Source: an uncultured Lachnospiraceae bacterium (GTDB taxonomy: Bacteria > Bacillota > Clostridia > Lachnospirales > Lachnospiraceae). From it: 64,000 nucleotides of DNA. This document shows positions 16,919-26,570 of the stretch, piece after piece. The notes under the pieces were generated by a model. That model was not told the origin of the DNA. It saw only the letters and a list, made by a program, of their open reading frames with translations, and searched no databases. Within the stretch, counting starts at the first letter, position 1. Every line of letters begins with the position of its first letter. Where the stretch lies: NCBI GenBank assembly GCA_910579275.1, contig CAJTTO010000018.1, forward strand, positions 1 to 64,000. The letters are read 5' to 3'. A program made the position numbers and the translations under genes.

Positions 16919-18304
16919 CTACGCCTCCGAAGCTTCAAATACGCTGATAAAAAATCCGTCCGTGTCATGTATTCCAGGCAAAAGCTGTAAATATCCTTCC
17001 TTCGTGGTATCTGTATGTAAACATTCCGGCAGCGCACCATCAAGTGACACAGGTGTCATTTTTATTTCGTTTTTCAGCCACATAAAGTTCTTTTCATTCT
17101 CATCGCTGTTTATCGTACACGTACTAAAAAGCAGTCTGCCCCCGGGCTTTACATAGGACGCTGCCACTTGTAATATTTTTCTCTGAAGTTCAATGATGTC
17201 CTCAGCCGCCTCCAACGTGATGTTGTATTTTATATCCCTTTTCCTGCCAATCACACCAAGTCCGGAGCAGGGCACATCTGCAATTACAATGTCTGCCGTG
17301 CCGACCAGTCCCTCATCCTTCAGGCATGCATCCACTGCGGCCGCTGTTGTATGTTTCAGCCCGCATCGGTCGAAATTCTGCTGCATGAGCGCAATTTTAT
17401 TCTCCGAAATGTCTCTTGAGAGAACCGCATAGTCCACATCACACTTTTCAAGCATGTCCGCGGCAAGCATTGATTTGCCTCCCGGCGCCGCACAGAGGTC
17501 AATCACACGCAAGGGGGCTTCTGCACTACGGGCAACTTTTTCAATTCCGATAGCAGTAACGGCAAGCATCGAGCTTGCATCCTGAACCACAAATGCCCCA
17601 TTTTCATAATAGGGCAGTCTGGTAATATCATCTGTTCCCGTAACTTTGTATGCATATGACAGATACGGATGCCGTTCCATCTTTCCCCCTCGGCATGCTA
17701 TTGCCTCCTGCACCGCATTTACCGCACTGTCAATGTCCACCCCAGTCAGTTCTGGGACATCTCTGAACCGAAGCGTCACGGGTCTTTCCTTGAGCAGCCC
17801 TTTCAGTATAAGCTCGGTCTTTTCCTGTCCAAGCTGTGCCGTCCACATATCCACAATCCATTCAGGCATCGAATATTTTACAGACATGCTTGTATATGCA
17901 ATCGTATCCTTGTTGCGCGCAATGTTTCTCAGCACGCCGTTCACGAAACCTTTCAGCGTGGCAAAGCCCTTTTTCTGGGCAAGCTTCACCGCCTCGTTAC
18001 ACGCCGCCGCATCTGGCACCGCATCCATATACAATATTTGGTATACACCCATTCGCATGATAACGCATATCACTTTTTTCATTTTATGGGTTTTTACCTT
18101 GGAAAAGTTATTGATTACGTAGTCAAGCTCAATCTGCCGTTCCAAGGTTCCCTCATACAGGCGTTTGACAAATGATTTTTCCTGCTGCGTCAGATAATTG
18201 TGTTTATTGAGTACATCGCGCACAATCATATGGGAATAGGCATTCTCTGTCAACAGCATTTCCATCACGAGCATGCGCAGATTTACATTTCCATCCATCA
18301 TCAA
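16919..18304 (-). CDS. rsmB: 16S rRNA (cytosine-967-C5) methyltransferase
   Basis: It methylates C967 of 16S rRNA. An N-terminal NusB-like helical domain (1-145, with YEGTLERQIELDYVI and KLAQKKGFATLKGFVNGVLRN) is followed by a SAM-dependent methyltransferase with VIDLCAAPGGKS (about 262) and the catalytic-cysteine motif ADVPCSGLG (about 335). The second cysteine lies in LFSTCTI. ATG 18304 overlaps the end of the zinc-protease gene by four bases. Confidence 0.94.
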   Translation of the reverse strand: MMMDGNVNLRMLVMEMLLTENAYSHMIVRDVLNKHNYLTQQEKSFVKRLYEGTLERQIELDYVINNFSKVKTHKMKKVICVIMRMGVYQILYMDAVPDAAACNEAVKLAQKKGFATLKGFVNGVLRNIARNKDTIAYTSMSVKYSMPEWIVDMWTAQLGQEKTELILKGLLKERPVTLRFRDVPELTGVDIDSAVNAVQEAIACRGGKMERHPYLSYAYKVTGTDDITRLPYYENGAFVVQDASSMLAVTAIGIEKVARSAEAPLRVIDLCAAPGGKSMLAADMLEKCDVDYAVLSRDISENKIALMQQNFDRCGLKHTTAAAVDACLKDEGLVGTADIVIADVPCSGLGVIGRKRDIKYNITLEAAEDIIELQRKILQVAASYVKPGGRLLFSTCTINSDENEKNFMWLKNEIKMTPVSLDGALPECLHTDTTKEGYLQLLPGIHDTDGFFISVFEASEA

Positions 18305-18999
18305 TCATTCCTTTTCCCAAACAACATCACAAGCCGCAGGAGCTGTAATATGGAAGCTGCCGCTGCCGCCACATACGTATATGCCGCCGCTTTCAACACC
18401 TTCGCACTTTTTCTGCGCTCGTCGCTTGTCACAATGCCATACTGCTCTATACAGACAAGCGCCCGTTTGGACGCATCAAATTCTACCGGAAGCGTCACAA
18501 TCTGGAACAGAACTGCGATGGAAAATACCCAGATGCCAATATTTACAAGCACCGGATTGCTGCCCAGTATCAGTCCCAGAATTACAATGGGAATACCAAC
18601 CTTCGAACCGATATTTGCCGCCGGCACAAGTGCCGTCCTGATATTCAGCGGCGCATATCCCTCATGGTGCTGCATCACATGTCCGCACTCGTGCGCGGCT
18701 ACACCGATTGCTGCTACCGAGCTGGAAGAATACACGCTGTCAGACAGCCGAACAACCTTCCTTACCGGATCATAATGGTCTGTCAGGTTTCCCCTGATAT
18801 GCTCCACCCGCACATCATGAATTCCCCTGCTTCTTAGAATCGCTTCCGCCGTCTGTGCACCTGTCATGCCCGACATGCTCCGCTCCCTTGCATATTTCTG
18901 AAACGTAGAATTGACCCTCGCTGACGCAATAATACTAAGTACCGCACCTATCAGTACCAATATATAGGTAGGGTCAAAATAATATCCATAATATGGCAT
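18301..18999 (-). CDS. Membrane zinc metallopeptidase (YugP/Zn_peptidase_2 family)
   Basis: The AAHECGHVMQH sequence (about residues 118-128) carries the HExxH zinc site. Hydrophobic segments near the N-terminus (YILVLIGAVLSIIASA), in the middle (IPIVILGLILGSNPVLV, IGIWVFSIAVLF) and at the end place it in the membrane. The conserved FDASKRAL follows. The substrate is unknown. ATG 18999 is chosen over a start at 19062 because AGGAGG lies 6 bases before it. It is a regular member of this cluster in Clostridia, between fmt and rsmB. Confidence 0.88.
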   Translation of the reverse strand: MPYYGYYFDPTYILVLIGAVLSIIASARVNSTFQKYARERSMSGMTGAQTAEAILRSRGIHDVRVEHIRGNLTDHYDPVRKVVRLSDSVYSSSSVAAIGVAAHECGHVMQHHEGYAPLNIRTALVPAANIGSKVGIPIVILGLILGSNPVLVNIGIWVFSIAVLFQIVTLPVEFDASKRALVCIEQYGIVTSDERRKSAKVLKAAAYTYVAAAAASILQLLRLVMLFGKRND

Positions 19000-19031
19000 A
19001 GACGCCTCCTTTCCTGTCTGCAGACAGTACG

Positions 19032-19970
19032 CTAATCCCCAAGGCACATTCCTGCCTTCCACTGATTCCCGAGCAGAAAACTTTTTGTATCCATGCGTTT
19101 TTTCCCCTCTAACTGCAATTCATTGATTCTCAATATGCCGTCTCCGCATGCCACATCAAAAGAATCCTTTGCAACCGCCACAATCGTTCCCGGCTTATCT
19201 GTGCCGTCCCCGTTTTTGGAAACAACATCACTATCCCAGATTTTCACTGTTTTCCCATGATAAGACGTGTATGCACTGGGCCACGCGTTCAGTCCCCTGA
19301 CAAGCCGTTCGATGACCGCCGCATCCTGTTCCCAGTCTATCCTGCCCATGGACTTATCCATCATTTTAACGTGTGTGGCAAGACGCTCATCCTGTTTCAC
19401 CGGCGTAATCCCGCCCTGCTCCAGCAAAGGGAGCGTTTCCACAATCAGCTCTGCCCCTGCCTTGGCAAGCTTGTCAAAAAGACTTTCTGCCGTCTCCTTA
19501 ACCTCTATTGTAACCTTTTTCTGCGTAAGTATGTCCCCCGTATCAACACCTGCATCCATCTGCATGATTGTGACACCCGTTTCCTTCTCGCCGTCAATGA
19601 TACATTGGTTTATCGGCGCAGCCCCCCTGTATTTCGGCAGAAGGGATGCATGGATATTGACACAACCAAATTTCGGCATTTCAAGAATCTGCTTTGACAA
19701 AATCTGTCCGAAAGCAGCCACAACATAGACATCCGCCTCATAAGTCTCTAACTGTGCTATTGCCTCCGGTGTTTTAATCTTAACCGGCTGAAATACCGGA
19801 ATACCATACTTTAAGGCACAACTCTTTACCGGCGAACACTGTACCTGTCCGCTTCTTCCCTTTGGCTTGTCGGGCTGCGTCACAACCGCCGTCACTTCAT
19901 GGCCTGCCTCAATCAGCGCCTCAAGCGCTCCCACGGAAAAGTCGGGCGTTCCCATATAAACAATTTTCAT
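19032..19970 (-). CDS. fmt: Methionyl-tRNA formyltransferase
   Basis: It formylates the methionine on initiator tRNA using 10-formyl-THF. MKIVYMGTPDFS opens the protein; the catalytic and substrate loops NIHASLLPKYRGAAPI and MQMDAGVDTGDIL are intact. ATG 19970 gives 312 aa, the usual length; the longer frame to 20015 overlaps the deformylase gene. AGGAG precedes by 11 bases. It pairs with def, which removes the formyl group. Confidence 0.95.
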   Translation of the reverse strand: MKIVYMGTPDFSVGALEALIEAGHEVTAVVTQPDKPKGRSGQVQCSPVKSCALKYGIPVFQPVKIKTPEAIAQLETYEADVYVVAAFGQILSKQILEMPKFGCVNIHASLLPKYRGAAPINQCIIDGEKETGVTIMQMDAGVDTGDILTQKKVTIEVKETAESLFDKLAKAGAELIVETLPLLEQGGITPVKQDERLATHVKMMDKSMGRIDWEQDAAVIERLVRGLNAWPSAYTSYHGKTVKIWDSDVVSKNGDGTDKPGTIVAVAKDSFDVACGDGILRINELQLEGKKRMDTKSFLLGNQWKAGMCLGD

Positions 19971-19986
19971 CCTTTTTCCAACTCCT

Positions 19987-20466
19987 TTAATCCTCGTCCT
20001 CAGGCGGCTCAACATCCATCAGCTCACCCTCCACTTTCTCCACATAGAGATGACCGTCAAGATGCTCAATTTCATGGCAGAATGCCCTTGCAAGAAGTTC
20101 CTCACCCTCAATCTCAAATTCGTTCAGTTCCTCATCCTGAGCCACCACTTTCACATAGTTTGGTCTTATCACAGACCCGGTCTTTCCCGGCACGCTAAGA
20201 CATGCCTCATTCCCTTCCTGCTCCCCGCTCATTTCCACAATCCGGGGATTAATCAGCAGAATCGGATCTTCCCCTGTCGCGTCTATCACGACAATCCGTT
20301 TCAGCACGCCCACCTGCACTGCCGCAAGTCCGACACCATTTGCCTCATACATCGTCTCAAACATGTCATCTATCAGCTCCTGAACCCTTGGTGTTATCTC
20401 TTTTACCTCTTTCGAAACCTTGTTTAAAACGGGATCTCCTATTTCTCTGATTGTTCTGATTGCCAT
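19987..20466 (-). CDS. def: Peptide deformylase
   Basis: It removes the N-formyl group from nascent proteins. The three metal-site motifs are present: GVGLAAVQVG (G.GLAA.Q variant, about 45), EACLSVPG (the metal Cys, about 90) and CHEIEHLDG (HExxH, about 131). The 159-aa length is typical of short type-1 enzymes. AAGGAAAG precedes ATG 20466. The gene order def-fmt places it next to its partner. Confidence 0.95.
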   Translation of the reverse strand: MAIRTIREIGDPVLNKVSKEVKEITPRVQELIDDMFETMYEANGVGLAAVQVGVLKRIVVIDATGEDPILLINPRIVEMSGEQEGNEACLSVPGKTGSVIRPNYVKVVAQDEELNEFEIEGEELLARAFCHEIEHLDGHLYVEKVEGELMDVEPPEDED

Positions 20467-20506
20467 AGTTCTTTCCTTACCTTTCCTTCTAATATCGTTT
20501 TCAAAT

Positions 20507-22801
20507 TTAATAATTCCTCATCGGATCGAAATCAAACTGCACACTGTCCGCGTTCCACTGCATCGCTTCAATATACGTCTCAAGTACATCCTTAATCCCG
20601 GTAAGCACCCGGTAATCCCTGTGCTTGATATAAAAAACGTACCGGAATACATCATTTATCTTACCAATTGACGCCTCTGCCGGCCCTATGACCAGAGGAG
20701 GCGCGTCGCCGGACGCTGCCTTTGCCCGCTCCGCAAGTTCCTGCGCATGCCCTGCACCCGTAACCGCATCCGGCGAGAGAACAAGGACTGCCATCAAGTG
20801 CGCCGCAGGCGGGTACATCATCAGGTCTCGGTATGACATCTCTGCTGCATAAAATCCCTCGTAATCCTGATTTGCCGCATGGATAATCGTATAGTGCTCC
20901 GGCTGATAGGTCTGAATCACCACTTCCCCCGGCAGTGCACTTCTTCCTGCCCTGCCTGCTGCCTGCGTGAGAAGCTGGAATGTACGCTCGCCCGCCCTGT
21001 AATCACCGGCATGCAGCGACATATCTGCCGCCAGTATGCCCACCAATGTCACTTTTGCAAAGTCATGCCCTTTCACAATCATCTGTGTGCCCACAAGGAT
21101 ATCTGCCTCCTCATTGGCAAACTGCGACAGTATCTGTTCATAACTGTCCTTGTTTCTGGTCGTGTCCGCATCCATCCGGAGCACCCTTGCGGCAGGAAAC
21201 TCCTTATGTAAAAGCTCCTCTATCTGTTGTGTTCCCGCCCTAAAACCAAGAATATACTTCGAGCCGCACTGCGGGCAGTTTGTCACGCCCGGCATCTCGT
21301 AGCCGCAGTAATGGCATACCAGTCTGCCTGCCTTTTTATACTGGTCTGTGTGTTCTGACAGCGAAACATCACAGTGCGGACATTTCATGACATACCCGCA
21401 CGACCTGCATGACACAAATCCGGCATATCCCCTGCGGTTGATAAAAAGCATTGTCTGCTCGCCTTTTTTCAGGCGGTCATCTATGAGCGCATACAGCCGC
21501 CGGCTGAATATAGAACGGTTTCCGGATTTCAGCTCCTGTCTTAAATCCTCCACATGCACCTGCGGAAGCTGACCGCCGGCAAGCCGCTCCTTCAACGTGA
21601 AAAGTTTTACTGCGCCTCCCTTTGCCTTGTGATATGACTCAAGGGACGGTGTCGCCGAACCCAGAACAAGAACAGCGTCTTTCATGCGGCAAAGCTCCGC
21701 TGCCGTCTCCCTTGCATGGTACTTTGGCATATTTTCGCTTTTGTAGCTGCCCTCATGCTCCTCGTCAATAATCACAAGTCCAAGCCTTTGAAACGGTGTA
21801 AACAGCGCCGAGCGTGGGCCTATCATAATATCAACTTCCCCTTTTGCGGCGCGCACACACTGATCCGAACGCTCCCCCGCCGATAGCCGCGAATTCATGA
21901 CGGACACCCTGTCACCGAACCGCTGGTAAAACCGGACAAGCGTCTGATATGTAAGCGCAATCTCCGGTATCAGGACAATCGCCTGCCTCCCCTCCGCAAT
22001 CACCCTGTCTATCAGTTCCATATACACTTCCGTCTTGCCGCTTCCTGTCACTCCGTGAATCAGGTACGTCTGACGAATGCCTGCCTTAAAATCCGCAAGA
22101 ATGCTGTTCACAATCCTTCCTTGATTTTCAGACAGATGCTTTTCCGTCTTTTTCTGCCACCCTTGGGCAACATTTTCAGGCAGTGCGCTCCGGTACGTTT
22201 CCTCTGCATGAGTTTCTATCAATTTCGCCTTTTCGAGTGCCTGAATCGTCTGTGCCGCAATATTGAGCTTGCCCGTGACCAGCGTGTATGGCAGTGCCGG
22301 CTGAAGCGAAAGTTCCTGCATCAGCCGTGCTTTCGCCGTCTGGTGCTTCCGCCCGAATTCTTCTGCCTTTTCTGCTGCTGCCGCCTCGTCCACCATGCAG
22401 ACAATTGTTTTTTTGACAAGCTGCTTTCGTTTTTGTTTCACGGGCAGTACAGTCTTCAGCGCAGAAATCATGGTGGAGCCATAGTTTTGTTTCATCCACC
22501 ACGCAAGCCTGATAGAATCGCCCTCTGCACTGACCCCGTCCTTCACAACAGAATGGATTTCCTTTAGCCGGCTCTCATCATACTCAGCTTTGTCGGTAAC
22601 TTCCATCACATAACCGTGAATCAGTTTATTCCCTCGTCCAAAAGGGATTGTCACCGCCATTCCTACAGCTATTGTCCCCATTAATCTTTCCGGTATGCGG
22701 TACTGGAACGGTCTGTCAACTTTTTCATGCGATATGTCGACGATAATATTTGCAAATCTGCATGTCATTTGTCTGTCATTTCCTTCTGTTCTCTCTGTCA
22801 T
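20507..22801 (-). CDS. priA: Primosomal replication-restart helicase PriA
   Basis: This superfamily-2 DNA helicase reloads the replisome at stalled forks. After the 3'-DNA-binding domain (VDRPFQYRIP near the start), the Walker A motif GVTGSGKTEVY (about 250) and DEEH (about 345) mark the helicase core. Two zinc clusters with eight cysteines follow (CRSCGYVMKCPHC, CHYCGY, CPQCGS, about 465-520). The 764-aa length is typical. The ATG at 22801 overlaps the murE stop as ATGA. An internal ATG at 22768 would also fit the family start. Confidence 0.95.
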   Translation of the reverse strand: MTERTEGNDRQMTCRFANIIVDISHEKVDRPFQYRIPERLMGTIAVGMAVTIPFGRGNKLIHGYVMEVTDKAEYDESRLKEIHSVVKDGVSAEGDSIRLAWWMKQNYGSTMISALKTVLPVKQKRKQLVKKTIVCMVDEAAAAEKAEEFGRKHQTAKARLMQELSLQPALPYTLVTGKLNIAAQTIQALEKAKLIETHAEETYRSALPENVAQGWQKKTEKHLSENQGRIVNSILADFKAGIRQTYLIHGVTGSGKTEVYMELIDRVIAEGRQAIVLIPEIALTYQTLVRFYQRFGDRVSVMNSRLSAGERSDQCVRAAKGEVDIMIGPRSALFTPFQRLGLVIIDEEHEGSYKSENMPKYHARETAAELCRMKDAVLVLGSATPSLESYHKAKGGAVKLFTLKERLAGGQLPQVHVEDLRQELKSGNRSIFSRRLYALIDDRLKKGEQTMLFINRRGYAGFVSCRSCGYVMKCPHCDVSLSEHTDQYKKAGRLVCHYCGYEMPGVTNCPQCGSKYILGFRAGTQQIEELLHKEFPAARVLRMDADTTRNKDSYEQILSQFANEEADILVGTQMIVKGHDFAKVTLVGILAADMSLHAGDYRAGERTFQLLTQAAGRAGRSALPGEVVIQTYQPEHYTIIHAANQDYEGFYAAEMSYRDLMMYPPAAHLMAVLVLSPDAVTGAGHAQELAERAKAASGDAPPLVIGPAEASIGKINDVFRYVFYIKHRDYRVLTGIKDVLETYIEAMQWNADSVQFDFDPMRNY

Positions 22802-24282
22802 TTGCCACTTTTTGTCTCATCTAATATTTCCTGAATGAGCACCCTCTCGTCCATCGGATACTTCACACCCTTAATTTCCTGATAGTCCTCATGCCCCTTT
22901 CCTGCAAGCACGATGATATCTCCCTCCTGACCATGTGTGATGGCATAGCGGATTGCCTCCTTGCGGTCGCATATCTCCACATACGCACCATCCGTTCTGC
23001 CGATTCCGGTCTTGATATCCGCGATGATATCCAGCGGTTCCTCGTCGCGCGGATTGTCGGAAGTGATAATCGTGAGGTCAGCAAGCTTTCCGCTGACCTC
23101 CCCCATCTCATACCGCCTAAGCTTAGTGCGGTTTCCCCCGCAGCCAAACAGGCACACCAGACGTTTTGGATGATATTCCCTCAATGTGGTAAGAAGGCTT
23201 TCCAGCGCCATGGCATTGTGTGCATAGTCAATCATCAGCGTAAAGTCATCCGATACCCTGACCATCTCAATCCTTCCTTTTACTGTCGCGCCCACCAGCG
23301 CTGCTTTGATGTCCTCCTCCTTCACGCCAAAATGCCTGCAAATCGCAATCGCTGTCAGCGCGTTGTATGCGCTGAATTTTCCGGGGATATCGGTCTCAAT
23401 CTCCATGTTGAGCAGTCCGGAAACCTGAAACCGAATCCCAAGAAACCCTTTTCCTGTCACCAGCTCCAAATCGCTCCCGCGCAAATCCGCACACGCGTCA
23501 AATCCATATGTCTCAAGCGTGCAGGTATGCCCCTTTGTCACCTGTTTCCAGTGCTTGTCGTCACAGTTGACAATGCCGACCTTGCACTGCCGGAAAAGCA
23601 TCGCTTTGCACGCGAGGTATTCCGCAAAAGAAGCATGCTCATTTGGTCCGATATGGTCCGGCTCAATGTTGGTGAAAATTCCGTAATCAAAGACAAACCC
23701 CTGCGTGCGGTGCATCATAAAGCCCTGCGACGACGCCTCCATCACCACTGCGTCACATCCCGCATCCTTCATCTCGCGGAAATATTTCTGCAGGACAAAA
23801 GACTCGGGCGTCGTATTGGAAGCAGGAATCACTCTGGCTCCTGTAATAATCTCAATTGTCCCCACAAGTCCCACCTTGTACCCTGCTTTTTCCAGTATGT
23901 ACTTGACAAAATATGCCGTCGTAGTCTTGCCCTTTGTGCCAGTCACCCCTATGATTTTCATACTGTCAGCGGGATTACCAAAATAATTGGCGGATATAAA
24001 TGCCATGGCATATCTGGTATCTTCGACCTGTATCACCGTAACCTCCCTGTCCTTGGGGAGCTCAACCGCATGGCCGACCACAAGCACCGCCGCTCCTTGG
24101 CGCACCGCATCCGCCGCCGCCGTGTGCCCGTCAAAGTTCGCACCCTTTATGCATATAAAAAGACAGTCCTTTGTAATTTTTCTGGAGTCGTTTACCACCT
24201 CAGATATTTCCACATCCGTACTGCCCTTGATGCAATGGTATTCAAAACCGCTCAATAACTCCCTGCACTGATACATATTCAT
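22798..24282 (-). CDS. murE: UDP-MurNAc-L-Ala-D-Glu--diaminopimelate ligase
   Basis: It adds the third residue to the peptidoglycan stem peptide. The ATP loop GVTGTKGKTTT (about 110), the YAHN motif and the DNPR motif (TSDNPRDEEP, about 405) are visible; DNPR is the signature for meso-diaminopimelate rather than lysine. ATG 24282, with AAAGGGG upstream, gives 494 aa, the usual length; the longer frame to 24354 has no support. It is the first gene of the run that continues to rpe. Confidence 0.94.
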   Translation of the reverse strand: MNMYQCRELLSGFEYHCIKGSTDVEISEVVNDSRKITKDCLFICIKGANFDGHTAAADAVRQGAAVLVVGHAVELPKDREVTVIQVEDTRYAMAFISANYFGNPADSMKIIGVTGTKGKTTTAYFVKYILEKAGYKVGLVGTIEIITGARVIPASNTTPESFVLQKYFREMKDAGCDAVVMEASSQGFMMHRTQGFVFDYGIFTNIEPDHIGPNEHASFAEYLACKAMLFRQCKVGIVNCDDKHWKQVTKGHTCTLETYGFDACADLRGSDLELVTGKGFLGIRFQVSGLLNMEIETDIPGKFSAYNALTAIAICRHFGVKEEDIKAALVGATVKGRIEMVRVSDDFTLMIDYAHNAMALESLLTTLREYHPKRLVCLFGCGGNRTKLRRYEMGEVSGKLADLTIITSDNPRDEEPLDIIADIKTGIGRTDGAYVEICDRKEAIRYAITHGQEGDIIVLAGKGHEDYQEIKGVKYPMDERVLIQEILDETKSGK

Positions 24283-24402
24283 CCCACACCCCTTTGCGAT
24301 TATACTGACACGTTTCCGTTCGCGAAATTTCCCCCGACAGGAACATGCCGGCACAGGCTGTTCAACCTTATGCTTTATATAAATTTATGAACTCTATCCT
24401 AA

Positions 24403-24431
24403 AGAATACCATATCCCCCCCTAATTATCAA
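24403..24431 (-). promoter_or_regulatory. Probable sigma-A promoter of the murE-rpe operon
   Basis: TTGATA (24426-24431) and TATTCT (24403-24408) are 17 bases apart on the minus strand, about 120 bases before murE. The spacer contains a run of seven G. Confidence 0.6.
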
Positions 24432-24515
24432 GAAAAGAAAACGTATCCTACAGCGTGTTTGAAAATTCATCCCCGACATTTTAACGGCAGGACATCCGAA
24501 CGCCGTCTAAATACA

Positions 24516-24544
24516 ATAAGAGTCAGGACAAACCTGACTCTTAT
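24516..24544 (-). terminator. Strong stem-loop, probable recJ terminator
   Basis: A perfect 12-bp stem, ATAAGAGTCAGG (24516-24527) with CCTGACTCTTAT (24533-24544), has a 5-base loop. It lies about 170 bases past the recJ stop, between it and the murE promoter. T-runs are modest on either side. Apart from this stem and the promoter, the interval 24283-24717 appears empty. Confidence 0.65.
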
Positions 24545-24717
24545 CGCATATTTTCTTATGAGGGGGGAGATAGTGAGTGCTTCAACTATCTGTATATTAC
24601 TATACCCATTAAATGTGTCAAAAATGTGTTTAAATCATAAAAATAGAATAATTTTTCTTAACAAACAATAAATCCTATTCCATTTTAAACCAAAAAACTG
24701 TTAAAAAGTCTTTTTGT

Positions 24718-26511
24718 TTATTGATAGTACTTCATTACCATCTGCAAAGATACGCTGCCCCGATACTCGTTGATATCCGGATAGTACACCACCGACAAAA
24801 TGATATCCTTCCCATGCATCTGTATTCCCTTATGATACAAGGCATCCACTGCCTCCGTACCATATTTATCCGCCACATACGCATCGAATGCCTCGATATC
24901 GCCAAAATATATCATTTCATATTTTCTCCCACGCTCATCTGCCACGGTATATTTGCCTACATTATGGTTCGCCCCGAGCACCCTTCCGCTCACAAAGCGG
25001 ATATTCTTCTGCGCAAACTGCGGTTTTGGGTTTCCGTTTCCAAAAGGCTCAAGCCTTGAAATCTCCCTGACAAAGTCAATGCTTGCGTACTCCATCGGCA
25101 TCGGCACGTCAATCAGCACCTTCTCCTCAAAATCCGCATCCGTAAGCGCACAGTTTTCGTTAAGCCTGCGCCGGAAAGCATCCACATTTGCCTCCGGAAG
25201 GGACAGACCAGCCGCAAGCTTATGCCCTCCGTACTTGGTAAATAATTCCTTGCATTTCGTCATCTCGTCATACATATGGAATGCCTCAATCGACCGTCCT
25301 GAACCCTTGACGCCGTCCTCCGCTCTTGTGAGCACAAACACGGGCTTACAGTATTTCTCCCGAATCCTTCCGGCAATAATCCCTGCAAGGCTTTCATGTA
25401 CCTCGGGAAGATACACGACAAGCACCTTGTCCCTGTCAAGCCCGCTGTCTTCAATCTGCTTTATGGCTTCCTCCACGCCTTTTCGTGTAAGTTCCTTCCT
25501 GCTGTCATTCATTGCCTTCAGGTCTCCGGCGAGTACTGCCGCCGATTCCGTATCCGCCGCCTTGAAAAGTTCAAACGCATTGACCGCCGTGTCAAGCCTT
25601 CCAGTGGCATTGAGGCAGGGACCAAGGACAAAACCTATCGTGTATGGCTTTAAATGCATCGGATCCGTCTCTGTCGCCTGCATCAGCGCTTTCAATCCGG
25701 CATTTCTCGTATCCTTCATCAGTTCAATGCCGCTTTTTACAATAATGCGGTTTTCCTCTTTCAATTCCATCACATCCCCGATTGTCGCAAACGCTGCAAG
25801 CTCGAGCAGTTCCAGTCCTATTTCCGACTCCATGACTTCCCGCCAGTCCCTGCCCTCTTTGTGTGCCAGCAGTGCAAGCACAAGCTTGTATGCCACAACG
25901 GCTCCGCAAATCTCCGGAAACGGGTAACCGCAGTCCTCCTGCTTAGGATCCACAACCGCCCTCGCCTCTGGCACTCGGTACTGTCTTACACCGTCCTTTT
26001 CATCATAGGGAACTTCGTGATGGTCTGTCACAATGACCGTCATCCCAAGGGAATTTGCAAATGCAATCTGTTCGTAAGCGGCAATCCCGTTGTCGCAGGT
26101 GACCACCGTGTCCGTTCCGGCATCATATGCCTCCTGTATCAGGTTCTCATTCAATCCGTAACCGTCGCGTATCCTGTGGGGAATTGATGTGTCTGCATCC
26201 GCACCGCACTCCGTCAATCCTCTATATAATATGTACGTAGAACAAATGCCGTCAATGTCATAATCCCCGATAATGCGGATATGCTTTCCCTGTGCGATTT
26301 TTTCCAGCAGGATATCCACTGCCTTGTCCATGTCCTTTAAAAGCCTCGGCGCATACAAGTGCTCCCTTGTGCCGTTCAGAAACCTGTCAATATCCTGATC
26401 TGCCACAACATCCCTGTTCCTGATAATGCGCGCAAGCACAGGACTGATGTGGTATTTTCGGGAAATGGCATCAAAATCAGCTTTTTTTGCCGCCACCATC
26501 CATTTACTCAT
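24718..26511 (-). CDS. recJ: Single-stranded-DNA exonuclease RecJ
   Basis: It degrades single-stranded DNA 5' to 3' in recombination and mismatch repair. The DHH phosphoesterase motifs are GDYDIDGICS (about 80), TCDNGIAA and VTDHHEVP (about 155). The DHHA1 domain has GSGRSIEAF and GGHKLAAGLS (about 410). An OB-like C-terminal domain follows. The total of about 597 aa is typical. The start is uncertain: ATG 26511 is used, but a TTG 6 bases earlier has better spacing to AAAGG. Confidence 0.93.
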   Translation of the reverse strand: MSKWMVAAKKADFDAISRKYHISPVLARIIRNRDVVADQDIDRFLNGTREHLYAPRLLKDMDKAVDILLEKIAQGKHIRIIGDYDIDGICSTYILYRGLTECGADADTSIPHRIRDGYGLNENLIQEAYDAGTDTVVTCDNGIAAYEQIAFANSLGMTVIVTDHHEVPYDEKDGVRQYRVPEARAVVDPKQEDCGYPFPEICGAVVAYKLVLALLAHKEGRDWREVMESEIGLELLELAAFATIGDVMELKEENRIIVKSGIELMKDTRNAGLKALMQATETDPMHLKPYTIGFVLGPCLNATGRLDTAVNAFELFKAADTESAAVLAGDLKAMNDSRKELTRKGVEEAIKQIEDSGLDRDKVLVVYLPEVHESLAGIIAGRIREKYCKPVFVLTRAEDGVKGSGRSIEAFHMYDEMTKCKELFTKYGGHKLAAGLSLPEANVDAFRRRLNENCALTDADFEEKVLIDVPMPMEYASIDFVREISRLEPFGNGNPKPQFAQKNIRFVSGRVLGANHNVGKYTVADERGRKYEMIYFGDIEAFDAYVADKYGTEAVDALYHKGIQMHGKDIILSVVYYPDINEYRGSVSLQMVMKYYQ

Positions 26512-26570
26512 ATTCAAAACCAAACCTTTCCGCTGTCATTGAAATGCCAAGAGACAGCAAAACAGCCAAG

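Noticed and set aside
22891..24258. Long plus-strand frame opposite murE
   Set aside because: A shadow frame; MurE motifs on the minus strand are unambiguous.
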